A stretch of DNA of 64,000 nt from Siphonodentalium dalli (GCA_032622095.1 CP136068.1:119275509-119339508), one strand, 5' to 3'. Shown: positions 31,301-44,215, counted from the stretch's first letter. Program-made: numbers and translations. Notes: generated by a model from the sequence alone, not told the origin.

Positions 31301-32305
31301 GAATCTATCGGCGATAAACTAGCGAAAACGATTTCGCTACCGAGAGTCACTTCATTTAATTAATATATAAGAATGACGATGTGTGTTGTCAATTTTAATA
31401 TACTATTTGTAAAACATACTACTTTGAACAAGATTATTCTCCATTTGTATTCGATCACCATACCGGAGTGTTTTACATCAGTTTAAGGGCGCGCTGACAT
31501 AGGTGGATAACTTTAATAGGCCATATAAGTTAGACATGAGTAACCCTCTTTTTTCTCGGTATGTCCCTCGTGTATAATATATGGCTAAATACAGTCGACC
31601 TACCGCTCTATCTGTATCTTTCCATCACTCCATCATTCTCTATCACGTGTGTTTGACGTTTGCTAAATGTGAGCATCGTTCAGTTACATCTATATGGAAC
31701 ATTGGGGTGATTTGTTGGCACTAAACTAAATATAAGTCACGATTCAATATTCATCCATGTTCAGAAATCGGACCTGTGAAAATCAAATGTAAATGTTCTC
31801 AAACAAAAGCAAACTCATTTAAACTTTTATAGTTCAGAATTCACTAGATTGAAAATAACCATGCATATTCTGAGCAAAGTGTACACAATACATCGTAACT
31901 TATGCAAATTTTCTGTGATGAAAGCGTCTAAAATGACCGCAAAATATAGGTGAAAGCTAACATTTAATTATATTATAAGGTCAATTAATCATGCTGCATT
32001 GTATATGCAGCTACAGTACTATTTTGTGACACTGTATATATGCATATATGTATTCGTTTAAACCTTCCTATGCTAGAGTAAATTAAAATTATGACCCAAT
32101 TTCGAGGTGATAGTTTTGTTGATACGCCACGTTGCGCATATATAGTCCTTTCTTGAAATATAATACATATAATTATGTAAGAAATATATATCTTACTGGT
32201 ATTTAAATTCGCGTAGTACTATTTTTCGATCAGTTTTGAATTCGCGCATAACACATTCGCGCACCAGGGTTTTCGTAAAAGACATGATCTGAAGACAGTT
32301 TCAGT
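31301..32305. other. No recognisable feature
   Basis: AT-rich; no shared repeat noted until the duplicated segment starts near 32306. Confidence 0.45.
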
Positions 32306-33574
32306 CCCTAATGTATAGTGGAGCAGCTGGACCAGAATTGGGCGTTATTTTTCGAGTTCAACCAAGTGGAAGAGTAACAAATTGAATTATATGTCAAAAT
32401 GTCCGTATTGATACATCGGATAACAAGCCGGTGTTTCCTTTTCGTGTAGTGTTGTAGGATTTCTTAATTTGGGGTAAAATAGCCTTTTTCGTTATTCAAA
32501 CCAGTGAAAATGGAAACCAGGTGCCTAAATAACATTCACATCTATTTTTGGATGCAAACACCACCAAACAATAGAGTTTGGAGATTTTCTCATTTTGTAA
32601 AAGAATTTTGGAGTATGTCAATGTTCTATAGGGTTCGTTTTTGGGGCAAAAATCGCTTTTTTGTGAAAAAATTAGATAATTCTGGAATCCACCACAACAA
32701 GATATGTATCATTAATTCATTCCATTTTATAAAAAAAATCACAGTTTCAATGTTAAAAAATTAAGTGCTAGATGTAGATAATAAATTGACAAGGCGTTTT
32801 TTGGAATAAGGCAGGTTCCATGGTTACCAGGGTAATCTGATTTGAATTAATAAAATCAGTGAAAACTTGAATTATGTTCTCTGAGTTGCATCCCTTTATA
32901 TTTCTATATAGGCCATACACAATTATTAGCGGGGACCGGAATCGGCACTTATTCGAATTGAATCATGTGAAAGAGTAACAAGATAAGTTATGCATCAAAA
33001 GTTTCATATTGGCACAGCAGATAACATGCCGGTGTTGCCTTCTTGTAAAATGTTGAGCGATTTCTGATTTTGGGGTAAAATAGGCGTCTTCGTGAATCAA
33101 ACCAGTGAAAAATGGAATCGATCACAACATGATATGCATCATTAATTATTGTTTGTTTGAAAATATTTATTGTGACCCACATGTACATGGATTATTTTAC
33201 ATATCACAGAATTTATAAATAATGTTGTGGGTACACAGGGGTTCGGAACACAAGTTGCCAAACTTAGTGAGGTTCCCCTTCCCTGGCATTCAGCTGCTGG
33301 TGAATTTACATCGATAGTGTTGCAGAAATGAAATTTTGATGAGAGTTTTGTTTTGTTATTTGTAATTTGTATGGGGGACGGTGTCCCATGATTTGTCAAA
33401 GAGATTTAATTTCATTGGGAATGTGAAATAACAAGGTAATAGGGTGTTTGGTGTTAACATATTTTATTCCAATCAGCATAATAACATATTTAAACATTTG
33501 ACAAACAGTTTACAGTAAGATAGAATAATATAAATGATCGATAAATTGAAAAGGGGATTAAGCAACAAGCCCAA

Positions 33575-34282
33575 AGGCTTTTATTAAGTTTTCTCCCCAT
33601 AGGGGTATTTGATCCTTCAACTGTCAAGGATAATCTGTCTCTTCCTAATTTTTATCCCAGACGCCCCGACTGATTTCAACGAAATTTGGTGTGGTGATTA
33701 TGGGTGCTCCTGTTGATGTTATAATAGCGATAGTTTTTTTAAAATTTAATTTGAAACAAAAAATGAAAACAAAATTAATATTTAAGATATTGCTTTTTTA
33801 CTATTTAAAGAAAAAAAAGGAAAAAGATTTTCATTGTTTCTTTTTGATTAAATTCAGCAAGTAGTTCAATACTAAAACATTTTTTTCAAGAGATATGTCC
33901 CTGGTTCCGTCCCTATTTAACACAGTGGCCCCATTTGAACAGAACTGAATCCCAGTCACCCAAGGACCCTCCATACCATACATAAGATGAACAGCTCTGA
34001 TAGTTATTTACGAGAAGTCGTGTTAAGAATTACTATGGGGCGAAGACTTATGGCCCTGGCTTCACAACAATCTGACCTAGTGACCTCATTTGAACAAATC
34101 TGAATGTGAGTCACCGAGGGAATATCCACACTAAATATGAACCCATTCGGTTGTATCGTTCAGGAGAAGATGTTTAAAGAATTGTTGGATGGATGGACGG
34201 ACGAACGGACGAATGGACGGACGACGGACACTGAGTGATGACTATAGCTCCACCGGAGACTTCGTCTCAGGTGAGCTAAAAA
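33575..34282 (+). mobile_element. Bivalve-type dispersed repeat ending in a TAGCTC/GGTGAGCTA hairpin
   Basis: From CTTTTATTAAGTTTTCTCCC to GAGCTAAAA. It contains GGACGGACG-type tandem words (34190-34222) just before the terminal hairpin TAGCTCCACC-GGAGAC-TTC-GTCTC-AGGTGAGCTA (34244-34278). I associate this terminus with abundant molluscan interspersed repeats; that is from memory. No reading frame. Second copy at 53335-54230. Confidence 0.55.
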
Positions 34283-35409
34283 GTTATTTCCCCAAACATC
34301 TCGGCTCACACAGATTTTGATCTGGTTATCTCAGTTTCATTATTGCTTTATTTTAGTGTATCTCATGTTTCGATATGCATGACCATAACCCTGCACGCAG
34401 CTCTTCTGGAACTCCAATTCCTGTTGCCACTGATTTACATGCAACACATGTTACCTTCAATCAAAATATTGTTTTCCATCTGAAAACCATTTACGGCCAA
34501 ATCGCAGGGCATTATATGTGGCATTTATTACATACAACACTTAAATTATAGCTAAATTTTTTTGATCAAACGTAAACGTAATGTGCGAGCACGATTTTCA
34601 TTTTTATGAGGTTAGTGGAAGAGGTGTGTGTCGTTTGCATGATTTGGTAAAGAATATTTTAAGTTACAAAATTATCAAGGTTACATCTAGAAGTATTGGC
34701 AGGCATGTTGTTGGCATAATATATAGCAAAACTTCACATTGATTCATTTATTTCATAAAAATAAGTTTTGGCCTGTTTTACAGAAACAGCAACTGGTTGC
34801 AACCTGAAAAATTGTCATATTACCACGACCTAGAGAAAAAAAGCCTGTTTCCACCCTTACTTAAGTTAAATCTTGACTAAATTTGACCCTCAATTGTAAA
34901 ATATGGATTTGTGGATTTCAAATGAAATTCATTAAAATGAAGCAACATTGCACATACATGTACTTTGACAATAATGCAGCGTAAAAAAATATGGATTGTC
35001 TCTTTAGTTTGTTCACAACAAGCTCACATACATGACATGCCGGATGTATAGCACAACCGAAAGTTGGATTTCGACATCCAGACACAAAATGTCTCGATGA
35101 CTCAACAGGTGAAGTCACCTAGAAAGAAGAAATCAATCTGAAACAGTGTATACAATAAAAGAACCAAGCAAATAAGCATATATCTACATAACATGGCATA
35201 TCATAAGCATAACGCACCAATCTCATCCGACAGTCACGAAATTTGGCATGATTTGTGACCCCACATACCTCAACACAACCGTACATGATATAAAAACAAA
35301 TTACGACCGTTTCGGAGGAGATATGTGATGGTGACAAGTAGTTAATCCCAACAATCTGAATTACGAGTGGGCCATACATGTAACTCTGGTATTTCTCAAG
35401 GATTTTCAA

Positions 35410-36252
35410 AATTCGTTAACCTATACGAACGTCTTGATCCAAGGAATTGAATTATCGAGTTTGGTGTGAATCAACAGCAAAAATTGCACCCCACCATTAA
35501 CAAGAAATGTATAACCGACCCTGTCCAAAATATTTTTGTGTAGTATATTGGCAACGGCCAGCAAAACCAGGCCAGCCATGTGCTGGATATATCAATATCC
35601 AGTAAAGTGTAGTTGACAGGTTAGATCTGGGAAACAACCATAACATTCTGATAAAGTTTCTTGGCCTACCACGAAAATCAGATAGTATAAAGACAACCAT
35701 ATGTTTTCACCCCTGCTGTTTATTCTAAAAAATATGCGGCAAAACGAAGCTTTTAAAGGCACTTTAACATAGCCAAATTATGACATATCCACTTTACCAA
35801 AGCCAGCCCAATGCTTCACAAAAGAGGGCTAATCCCATATATGACTGACCATGTATTCTAGGAAACTGCCTTACGTTCCCAGAAATGATTGACATAAAAT
35901 TATTCGCGTAAGAGCACATCATTTATTTGGTGTCGCGTGTTCGTCGCTGATACTATACTGCATGTCATTTTACGCCTATGTGCAATAAAGGCCAGTTACC
36001 AAGATACATATATTTGGAAGGAATATATTCGTTGGTTTAATTCTTGGTCTCTTACTCGGTGAGTACTACGCTGTTAACAAAATTAAAATTAATAGCACAC
36101 TCACATTATGAGGGTGTCAACCCCTAATTGTTCAGGCTAATTTCAGGCGGTACTCCGGATTCATATCCCGCTGTTAACAAGAATTCATACCCCGTCTTAA
36201 AATGATATACAGGAATCATAATACCCAAATAGATACTCCAACCACATTTACC
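35410..36252. other. Duplicated non-coding sequence
   Basis: Shared with 59700-60490 (CTATACGAACGTCTTGATCC, TGTATAACCGACCCTGTCCA, GGCAACGGCCAGCAAAACCA, TTCTTGGCCTACCA). The conserved words show no open frame in common on either strand. Confidence 0.6.
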
Positions 36253-36260
36253 CATCGACG

Positions 36261-37322
36261 CAGGGACGTGGCTAGAGGGTCTCCGTTGGGGGTGTCCACC
36301 TTGATAATTCCAACTGCACCCCCTTGAATAATTAAACCAGGGACAAGGTTCTGCATAATTCCATTTGCACTCCCCTTGAACCAAACCAAAACACCCCTTG
36401 AATCAGACCAAAGGTTTTGCATAATTTCATTCCCTCCTTGCACCTAAGTGTTCACAGGCCTAATAGCCTATTTATAAACCATGGTTCTATCTACTCGGTA
36501 TGAATAATATTCATATATTTAAAAACCCTGAAAATTGCACAAATCCTAACATCTAGTGGTCTAACTCCAGACAAATGCACACGACTACGGGCAATATACC
36601 AGGACACATTCAGAAAAGTAAACAAGAAAATCGCAAAATCCTAGCATCTAGACTGACCTCAAGCTTTCCTAGTGTTGGAAATTTCAAACCTCATACTCTC
36701 CCTTAGTTTGTAAATTTTCAGTCAACAATTTTAACCAAATGTAGTAAAAAATTGTTTTCTTAAACTCAGCAGTTTTTTTATTGTTCACGGGGAGGTAGCA
36801 GGACACACCGGGCCGACCATGGTTCGGCCGGGTGTGCGAAAATTTTGAACTATGGACAAAAAATCGCAAAATCCTAGCATCTAGACTTGCCTCAAGCATT
36901 CATAGAGTTGGAAATTTCCAACTGATGACAATTCCAGTGACAATTTTGACCAAATGTAAGACAATGTTATTTTCTTAAATTAACTAGAAGTTTTTGACTA
37001 ACGACGGGAAGGGACCAGGACACAAGCTTTCCAAGTGTTGGAAATTTCCAACCTGACACCCCCTAAGGTTGGAAAATTTCTAAGTGATGGCCATTTCAGT
37101 CCAAAATTTACCAAAAGAAGGAAAATATGCAAATATTGGTCCATAAACAATAAATTCCCCTAATAAATTGTTTGAAAATCAAACTACAAGAACAATTTCA
37201 ACCTATTGTTGGTGTGAAATTTCCAAGTAATGTTGTGTCAGGTATGAAATTTCCAACTGTTGAAAAATTTTGACCAAAGTTGGGGGGGGGGGGGGTACAA
37301 ACCCCCTGTCACCACGTCTCTG
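36261..37322 (+). mobile_element. hAT MITE with perfect 8-bp target duplication
   Basis: CATCGACG at 36253-36260 and 37323-37330 flanks ends CAGGGACGTGGCTAGAGGG and, inverted from the right, CAGAGACGTGGTGACAGGGG. CAG ends, 8-bp duplication and 1,062 bp length are classical for a non-autonomous hAT. The interior has C-rich and G-rich blocks and repeated TTGGAAATTTCCAAC words. Relatives: 41251-41980 (inverted), 19111-19900, 20903-20965, 24325-24445. Confidence 0.92.
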
Positions 37323-37689
37323 CATCGACGCCACCACTGATGAGAGTGGGAACCAATGTATTTCGATTTGCTATCATATTACGCACATCGAAAAGATCGT
37401 GTACAACAAATTTTTGGCGCGGCAACATTTTTAAGCGCCTTTTTTGTCCGTACAATCCAGCTGTATTATCGGGTAATATTACGTTCTTATGAAATTTGCT
37501 TCCAACAATATATTAAACCCACTAAAAGTTGAAAATGATATACTTAATGTGTTCCCGGTATATTGCCCTGGTATAATATGAGACGGTTATCGCAAGTTTT
37601 TGTCGAAATATGAACCAGTGCATATTTATATGTCAAAATAATGATCGAGTTTTATCTTTTAATGGCCATATAATTGTGTAACGTTCGAT

Positions 37690-37830
37690 ATGTTCAATCA
37701 TCACATATATACAAAACAATTTGTATACGAACTACCCTTCAATCTGGTGTATGACCTTAATGGGTAAGTTCTATATTGGTCCTATTAGCGCGAGTAAATT
37801 TACAACACCCCCAAAAATGATTGAACATAG
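37690..37830 (+). repeat. Dispersed module, present three times
   Basis: TACGAACTACCCTTCAATCT, ATGACCTTAATGGG and AAGTTCTATATTGGTCC.ATTAGCGCGAG also occur at 39243-39365 and 61115-61245. It is a component of the duplicated segment that was additionally copied inside the GATATC array. Confidence 0.8.
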
Positions 37831-38035
37831 GTTTTCGTGCAAATCGAGAATAATCAAACATGAAATTGACCAGGGGCTACTCGATGGGTGCCATCTTTGT
37901 CCCACACATTTTGTGCCGATATAATTGGAAGCGATAATCGACATTGTTCTTCATAATTGGAACCATGCAGTGATGGTTTATGTGTCAACATGTATATATT
38001 CTGTGCATTTTTTGTGTGAGCGCTCCTATTAATAT

Positions 38036-39606
38036 GCGCCACCGTTCTTCGGTTTATTACCTTTAAGTTATATAAATAATTAATTTTATGATATAACTAA
38101 ATGAATATATGATATAATATAATCGAATATATGAAAGCATTGCATATTTTATGATAGCACTAATTCATATATCATAAATTCATATTTGGATATTTCAAAA
38201 TCGAGTTATTGTTATCACAAAATAGTAAGCATTTAGTGATATCAATAATTCGATTTTGTGATATCATAAATATTAATTTTGTGAAATTGTGATATCATAA
38301 AATTGAATTTGTGATATCCCTAATTCATTTTGTGACATCAATAAATAGAACATGGCATAGCTGGACTACTATTCCTTAAACTTTTGTGATATCATTACAT
38401 CATTTTGTGATATCACTAACTATACTTCCCCAACGTTTTGTTTGGATATCACATAATCGAATTATTGATATCACTGAATCCTTACGTTTTTTGTGATATC
38501 AATAGTTCGAATTTGTGATGCCCAAAAATGAATTATTATATTACATTTTGGAATTAGTGATATCCTAAAATCATTTAATGATATCATATATGCGATTTTG
38601 TGATTATATATTCATGTTGTGATATCATAAAATGAGATATTGATATAACTAAATATTAAGCATTTAGTGATAGCAATAATTCGATTTTGTGATATCATAA
38701 CTTCATTTTGTGATACCATAAAATTTAATTTGTGATATTCCTAATTCATTTTGTGATATCAATAAATAGAGAATGACATAGCCGGACTACTCTTCCTTCA
38801 ATATTTTGTGATACCATTAACAAATTTTGTGATATCACTACTATACTTCCACAACATTTTTGGATATCACAATATCAAATTGGAATTAGTGATACCACAA
38901 AATGAATTATAGATATCACTCAATATGTAATAAATAGAAGAACGGCGCCCGTGAATCTGTGAATTAGTGGTATCATAAAATCGATGTTGTGATATAATAA
39001 AATAACTAGTATTTATTGATATCACACAATGGATATATGATATCACTAATTCGAATTAGTGATATCAATACATGAATTTAAGATATAATAACATCGAATA
39101 TATGATATAATAAAATAAAAAGCATTCAGTGATATCAATAATTTGATTTTGTGATATCATAAATTCATTTTATGATATCAATGAATATTTTGTGAAAGAC
39201 AAATGTTCATGCTTTTTCTTGTAATCGCCACAGAATTGTGTCACGTTCGATATGTTCAATCGTCACATAAATACAAAAGCAATTTATATACGAACTACCC
39301 TTCAATCTGGTATATGACAGTAATGGGCAAGTTCTATATTGGTCCCATTAGCGCGAGTAAATTTAGTGATGTCAATAGTCTTTTCATCCGAATAATTGAT
39401 ATCACAAAATGAATATATGATATCACAATTTCGAATAAATGATATCTCAAAATAAATATATGATATCAAAAAATCGAATATGTTATATTACTAAATTCTT
39501 ACAATTTTATTACATTATTTTGTGATATCATATATTCATTTTGTGATATCACAAAATGAATTATTGATATCACAAAATAGGTAATAAATAGAAGAACGGC
39601 GCCCCA
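38036..39606 (+). repeat. GATATC palindrome array, left copy
   Basis: TGATATCA or a one-base variant occurs every ~20-35 bp for about 1.5 kb in C-poor DNA, alternating with ATTCATTTTG-type spacers. A perfect 26-bp palindrome, centred on GATATC, lies at 39535-39560. The block 38036-38950 is bounded by imperfect inverted ends (CGCCACCGTTCTTCGGTTTA and the complement of ATAAATAGAAGAACGGCGCC), and the same right end recurs at 39606. This suggests a TIR element filled with the palindromic satellite. Paralogous to 61507-62220. Confidence 0.85.
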
Positions 39607-40926
39607 TATATTCAAACCAATGGTAGATCGGCTTGGGTCGAAAATTGTGACTTGATCTCACACTGGCACAGAACAAGTTTGCATCGATTTATATCTAATC
39701 AGTGTCACATTATAAGCAACTGAAAATGGCATTGTACAACAAATCTTCGTCGCGGCAACATTTTGAGTGACATATTCCGCCGAATAACTGGTCAAACGTT
39801 ATTACGAGATTTTTCAAATAATCACATACTAGATATGACTGACATTGCTCCTTAATTTGAAGCTTAATTTGTCAATTATGTATTGCCCGAACATAAGACG
39901 ATGAAATAATTCATAATGACATTGGGTACTGCATTGAACTTTTTCCATTCAACTGCAGTTCATTGGACTGACGTTGGTCAATTAAGACACCATTCAGTTA
40001 CGTCAAGAATGTCCTCAATATTAAACTGCCCTTTATTATGAAGTACTTCACTGCTGGGATTGTTTATCAGTTGTCCTGGAAATGAGACTATAATTTACTT
40101 ATCCTATACCCACTTTAGAACGCCCGCATAATTGATTTACCACATGTAGTATGTATACTAGTTGAAACTGAAACAAATGTTTCACTACAATACTTGTTAT
40201 ATGTATATCAATAATATTCTTGAATAAATTTAACATGCAAACATTCAAAACGGATATTTAATCGAAAAACGTACTGACAACATAATGTTTTTAATTTATT
40301 TTCCATATAATAAAAATAATTACACTGCACTTTGTTCAAACCGTGACTACTTTGTCAGTGTATATCCACCAAATGACACTCGTATCACCATTTTCTTTTG
40401 GCAGCTGAAAGTGTATACAAGGTGAATTGTTATAGTTTTAATTCCGTTAGAGAGCATCACGCGTTTTATTAAATTTATTATATTGTAAACGGCGAGATTC
40501 AACGGTGGACTCACTCTGAATAAATCTTTTACCGAGCTACACTCTACACTCAAAATCATTAACTTTATTTCTACATTGAATGGGTACTGTACATTGGGTC
40601 CGCCCTTTTGCGGGGCCGCCTCCTTTCATGCTTGGTATAGAATGTGTGTGGCGGGTCAGTGGGTCTGGGACGTTGATTGGTGTGGGATGCGCTCGTGTTC
40701 TCTGTGAGCGGCGCGGGAGGCATGGTGATTATAGTTAGGATGAGTTTGTGACTCGAGTCATAAACTGATTTTTCATTGCAGTTGCCATGTTGTTTGCATC
40801 GTTCGTGTGGTTCATGTGTTCGTTCTGGGCTGGTCCGTGGCTCGTGTTAGTTCGTTTGTTGCATGTGCTCTGTTGGGGGTGGGGTGGTCACATTGGTGAC
40901 CGGATTTGGTGTTCAGCCCCCCTTTA
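39607..40926. other. No recognisable gene; GC-richer part at 40590-40925
   Basis: 39740-39790 shares GTACAACAAATYTTCGTCGCGGCAACATTTT with 37400 and 60840. The 40590-40925 part is GT-rich and clearly less AT-rich than its surroundings but has no frame or motif I can name. Confidence 0.45.
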
Positions 40927-42322
40927 GGGCGCGTACACATGGCCAGCAAGAAAATATCAGGTATGCCCCATGTGACTTACTTGACCAATGAAATAAATAA
41001 TACCGGAAAATATCAGACGAAGGCAGCGCGCTGATATTTTATCGCCAATTGGTGATATGTGTTCACCTTGATAGGTGGCCATCGGTATCCGTTAACTAAT
41101 CTCGCAGGGATATGATCGTAACAATTCAAGCACTCGAGTTATGATCCATCAATAGTATCGTCTGTTTCAACATACTACGAATTTACATTTTACATTGGTT
41201 GTCAGAACCGCTGATGTATTATATATACATGTATATACTTGTGTAGTGTACAGAGACGTGGCGACAGGGGGGGGGGGGGGGCTTGGGGTGTGTATCACCC
41301 CCAACTTTGGTCAATATTTTCAACAGTTGGACATTTCATACCTGCCAAAACATTAGTTGGAAATTTCACAGCAACAATAGGTTGAAAATGTTCTTGTAGT
41401 TTGATTTTTGTTTAAATTCTTGAGGGAATTAATTGTTTTTGGACCAATATTTTCCTATTTTTGGTAAAAAAAAAGGTCTGAAATGGTCATCAGTTGGAAA
41501 CTTTCCAACCTCAGTGGGGTGACAGGTTGGAAATTTCCAACACTTTGAAAGCTTGTGTCCTGGTCCCTCCCCCGTGACCAGCCTGAGTCAAATGTCAAAA
41601 ACTGCTAGTTAATTTAAGAAAACAATATTGTCATACATTTGGTCAACATTGTCATTGGAATTGTCATCAGATGTAAATTTTCCAACCTAAGTGGGGTGTC
41701 AGGTTTGAACTTTCCAACTCTAGGAATGATTGAGCTAAGTCTAGATGGTAGGATTTTGCGATTTTCTTGTTCAGATTACAAACTTTTCGTTCGCACACCG
41801 GGCCGGCCGAACCGTGGTCTAATATTAGGCCTAAGAGCACTGGGGTGCAAGGGGGGGGGGGGTGCAAATGGAATTATGGAAAACTTGTGTTTGGTATGAT
41901 TCTGATTCAAGGGGGGTGGGTGCAGTTAGAATTTCCCAACGTGGACACCCCCGAATGGAAACCCTCTACGTGTATGGGGATGCTTTATAATTTGGTACCT
42001 CACATGCCTTGATTTAGTTGTTTTACTTTAATTTGGACTGTATGCATAGAGGGCGCGTTCCTTTCTCGTTAAAATAGGTGGCATTTAAAATTTCCATAGC
42101 ACTTTATAACTCTATGAATATTCGATATGGACTATAGGTTATTTGTCCGCAGTGATTCACTTCAACAAACACGACTAACACTAGTCACATTGAGCTCAAT
42201 CAACGTCAACTAACCCGCCGCTTTCTCACGGGCGTAATCTTTGCAGCAAGAAAATATCAGAGTACAATTGTACCTGATATTTTCTTGCAGATATTTTCTT
42301 GCAGCTTCATGTGTACGCGCCC
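40927..42322. mobile_element. PIF/Harbinger-like TIR element (TTA duplication)
   Basis: TTA at 40924-40926 and 42323-42325 brackets GGGCGCGTACACATG and its exact complement CATGTGTACGCGCCC; GCAAGAAAATATC follows on both sides. A 3-bp TTA duplication and GGG ends fit PIF/Harbinger. TTAA cannot be excluded on the right. An internal hairpin (42246-42288: GCAAGAAAATATCAG, GTACAATTGTAC, complement) duplicates the terminus. The centre is occupied by a hAT-MITE copy. No transposase. Confidence 0.75.
41251..41980 (-). mobile_element. hAT MITE copy nested in the Harbinger-like element
   Basis: Starts CAGAGACGTGGCGACAGGGG, the inverted right end of 36261-37322, then runs collinear with its complement (GGTTGAAAATGTTCTTGTAG, GTTGGAAATTTCCAAC, CACACCGGGCCGGCCG, GTGGACACCCCC) to a truncated left end near 41980. 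No target duplication was found, so the far end is probably lost. Confidence 0.8.
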
Positions 42323-42689
42323 TTAAGGAATTGCCACAATACTGATATCGCTGACGAAATTGCTTCCATACGATTGAAGGGAAACAACTCTATTACTCGA
42401 GAGTAATTGAAATAACATTTTCCACTGATCGTGTTTTAATTCAATTGAAGAGGAACAACTCTATCGCGTGTGTATAAATTTGACACTATTCACACGTAAG
42501 AATCCAATGCTAACCTCATGGAGAAAAAAAATTCGACTACATAATATTATCAGTACGAGTCATAACTGCAGTGCAAGTCTTTACACAGTGAAGTACCCGT
42601 GGAATTATTTTATTTTCCTTTTCAAGTTTTCCTGCATTATCTTACTGTTACTATAAGTTCCATTTATTACGTGCTTTGTGTGTTTAATG

Positions 42690-43127
42690 CTTCGCTGATC
42701 TGACCGTGTCAATGGAGCGATGGGATATCTAGCAGGACAACACATTTCGGGTTTTCGTGGATGTATCTTTGCGGATGTCTCATTGTTGCAGTATGCAACT
42801 TTTATAACCGCGCTAATTACGTTCGATATGGCTGTGCCACTATTGAAGATTTAATGGTGGGAACACAATGCATAATATAACAGCTAACTTTGCTGATGAG
42901 GTGCGTCCCAGTTGGAATGTAGAATAAAGTTCGTATTGCGAAGTATCGGGCGTCTATTTAATCCTATTAGTACATTTTTGGTCCGCCTTTAGAGGCTCTC
43001 TGGTGTGGTAAATGAGAAACCTGCAGTAATAGGCCGTAGTTGTTGTAATAATTTGAAGGATTAGTTGTTTTATAACATAATTCTGAGGTTGTGCATTCAT
43101 GAAACCAATATATTTTAAATTATCATT

Positions 43128-43171
<44 letters not shown>

Positions 43172-43225
43172 TAATAATATGATCTTGAGGGCGTCACCAT
43201 TTCTGACTATGGTTTTCTTGTCTTC
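42690..43225 (+). repeat. Dispersed repeat, plus copy (inverted partner 57135-57545)
   Basis: GCGATGGGATATCTAGCAGG, ACAACACATTTCGGGTTTTC, TTGCAGTATGCAAC, GGTGGGAACACAAT, TTCATGAAACCAATATATTTTA and TTTCTGACTATGGTTTTCTT occur in inverted order at 57545-57135. A fragment (GCGATGGGATATCTCGTATG to GTGGATGTATCTTTTAG) also ends the duplicated segment at 62240-62300. No coding frame. Confidence 0.75.
43131..43168. repeat. (TA)n microsatellite
   Basis: About 18 TA units inside the dispersed repeat; absent from the inverted copy. Confidence 0.95.
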
Positions 43226-43469
43226 AGTGTATGAAAATGTTATTTGTGTCTGTCTTCACCTGGGAATGTCCTGTCCGATGGAGGGAGGATTCGCGCCCTC
43301 TGTCTGACAGAGCCCCTGCATGGTGGATAATGATTTCCCCCTTCAAATTGATAATTTGAATTTGAGATTTTTCGAAAATTCACGAATGGTGCGCATCCTT
43401 AAGTTTATTTGTTTTGCGCGTTTTATGGATAGCGGTATTTTTAAGAACCCCCAAACCCTAGGAAATTAT

Positions 43470-43660
43470 AACTTCATTTACTTTACCTTTATGACATGAA
43501 CAATATTTAAAATTTCACTGTTTTCAGGTATACCAAGAACTTCTGTAAATATATTTTTTTCAAAAGTGCAGTTCATATATCGTTGATAGTCATATCTGAA
43601 GATCATGCGAGGAAACTTAATTATTCTTGATTCGTGAAATAAATGATTATTTTAATTTAG
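43470..43660 (-). mobile_element. TTAA MITE fragment, third copy
   Basis: The complement matches about 9230-9430 of copy A: GAATCAAGAATAA..AAG, CCTCGCATGATCTTC, ACAGAAGTTCTTGGTA and GTAAAGTAAATGAA. It is truncated on both sides and lies beside the LINE remnant. Confidence 0.7.
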
Positions 43661-43699
43661 AAATGCAACTACATATAACTAATTTTCTGAGGCGACGCT

Positions 43700-44215
43700 C
43701 TTTATAGTTTATATTTTTATACATTACAAGGGTAACTGGCAGAATACATGATTGACTTCCTCCCAACGAGACATATTGTTTCCTACCCGAAAAGTAGTTG
43801 TTGCGAAACCGTACTCCTCTGATTCCGCAATGATGAAGTTTTCTTACAAGAATATCGTGGTCTATAGTATCAAATGCCTTTGATAGGTCTAGAGGTACAG
43901 CCAAAGTGAAATATTTTGACTTTTTACAAATACTTTCAAGTAAGTGCAGTACAGGGTGAGACGTGTGATTTTTTGCTGAATCGATATTGGTGTTGATGCG
44001 GGATTTTATGTTTATTAGTAAAATTAATGAGCCTTTTGTACATGGCTTTTTCAAGTATTTTAGAAAAAGAAGGTAGGATACTTATAGGCCTGTAGTTATC
44101 TTGGATTTGTTCACTTCCAGATTTGTAAATTACTACTATTTTCATTTCATCAGGGATAATGCGAGTTCCAAATGATCTGTTTGTGACTGATATGTGGCAG
44201 AGGGTCGGCTATACC
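43700..44215 (-). pseudogene. LINE reverse transcriptase fragment (motifs upstream of the catalytic box)
   Basis: Reading leftwards: PHISVTNRSF..RIIPDEMKIVVIYKSGS, NYRPISILPSFSKILEKA, then after a frameshift near 43980 VLHLLESICKK, LDLSKAFDTIDHDIL (first catalytic Asp region) and GRKQYVSLGGSQS. Similarity stops just before where PQG and the DD box would lie. Frames 43936-44145 and 43647-44054 are the two halves. It is a truncated, inactive CR1/jockey-like copy, distinct in extent from the LINE at 1-1098, and the catalytic DD box is absent. Confidence 0.85.

Larger units (their letters stand above)
32306..39606 (+). repeat. Segmental duplication, left copy
   Basis: Collinear in the same orientation with 51294-55133 plus 59500-62220. 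Anchors are GTGGAGCAGCTGGACCAG (32311), GGTTACCAGGGTAATCTGAT (32822), TTGTGACCCACATGTACATG (33170), CCCCATAGGGGT (33594), GTGAGTCACCGAGGGAATAT (34106), GTACTTTGACAATAATGCAG (34961), TACGAGTGGGCCA (35361), CACTTTACCAAAGCCAGCCC (35790) and CTTCAATCTGG (37738). A hAT MITE (36261-37322) is specific to this copy. Visual identity is high, roughly 85-90%, over long stretches. Confidence 0.85.

Noticed and set aside
38036-39606. CRISPR-like regular array
   Set aside because: Spacing is irregular, repeats are 8-bp palindromes, spacers are AT-rich and themselves repetitive, and the DNA is animal.
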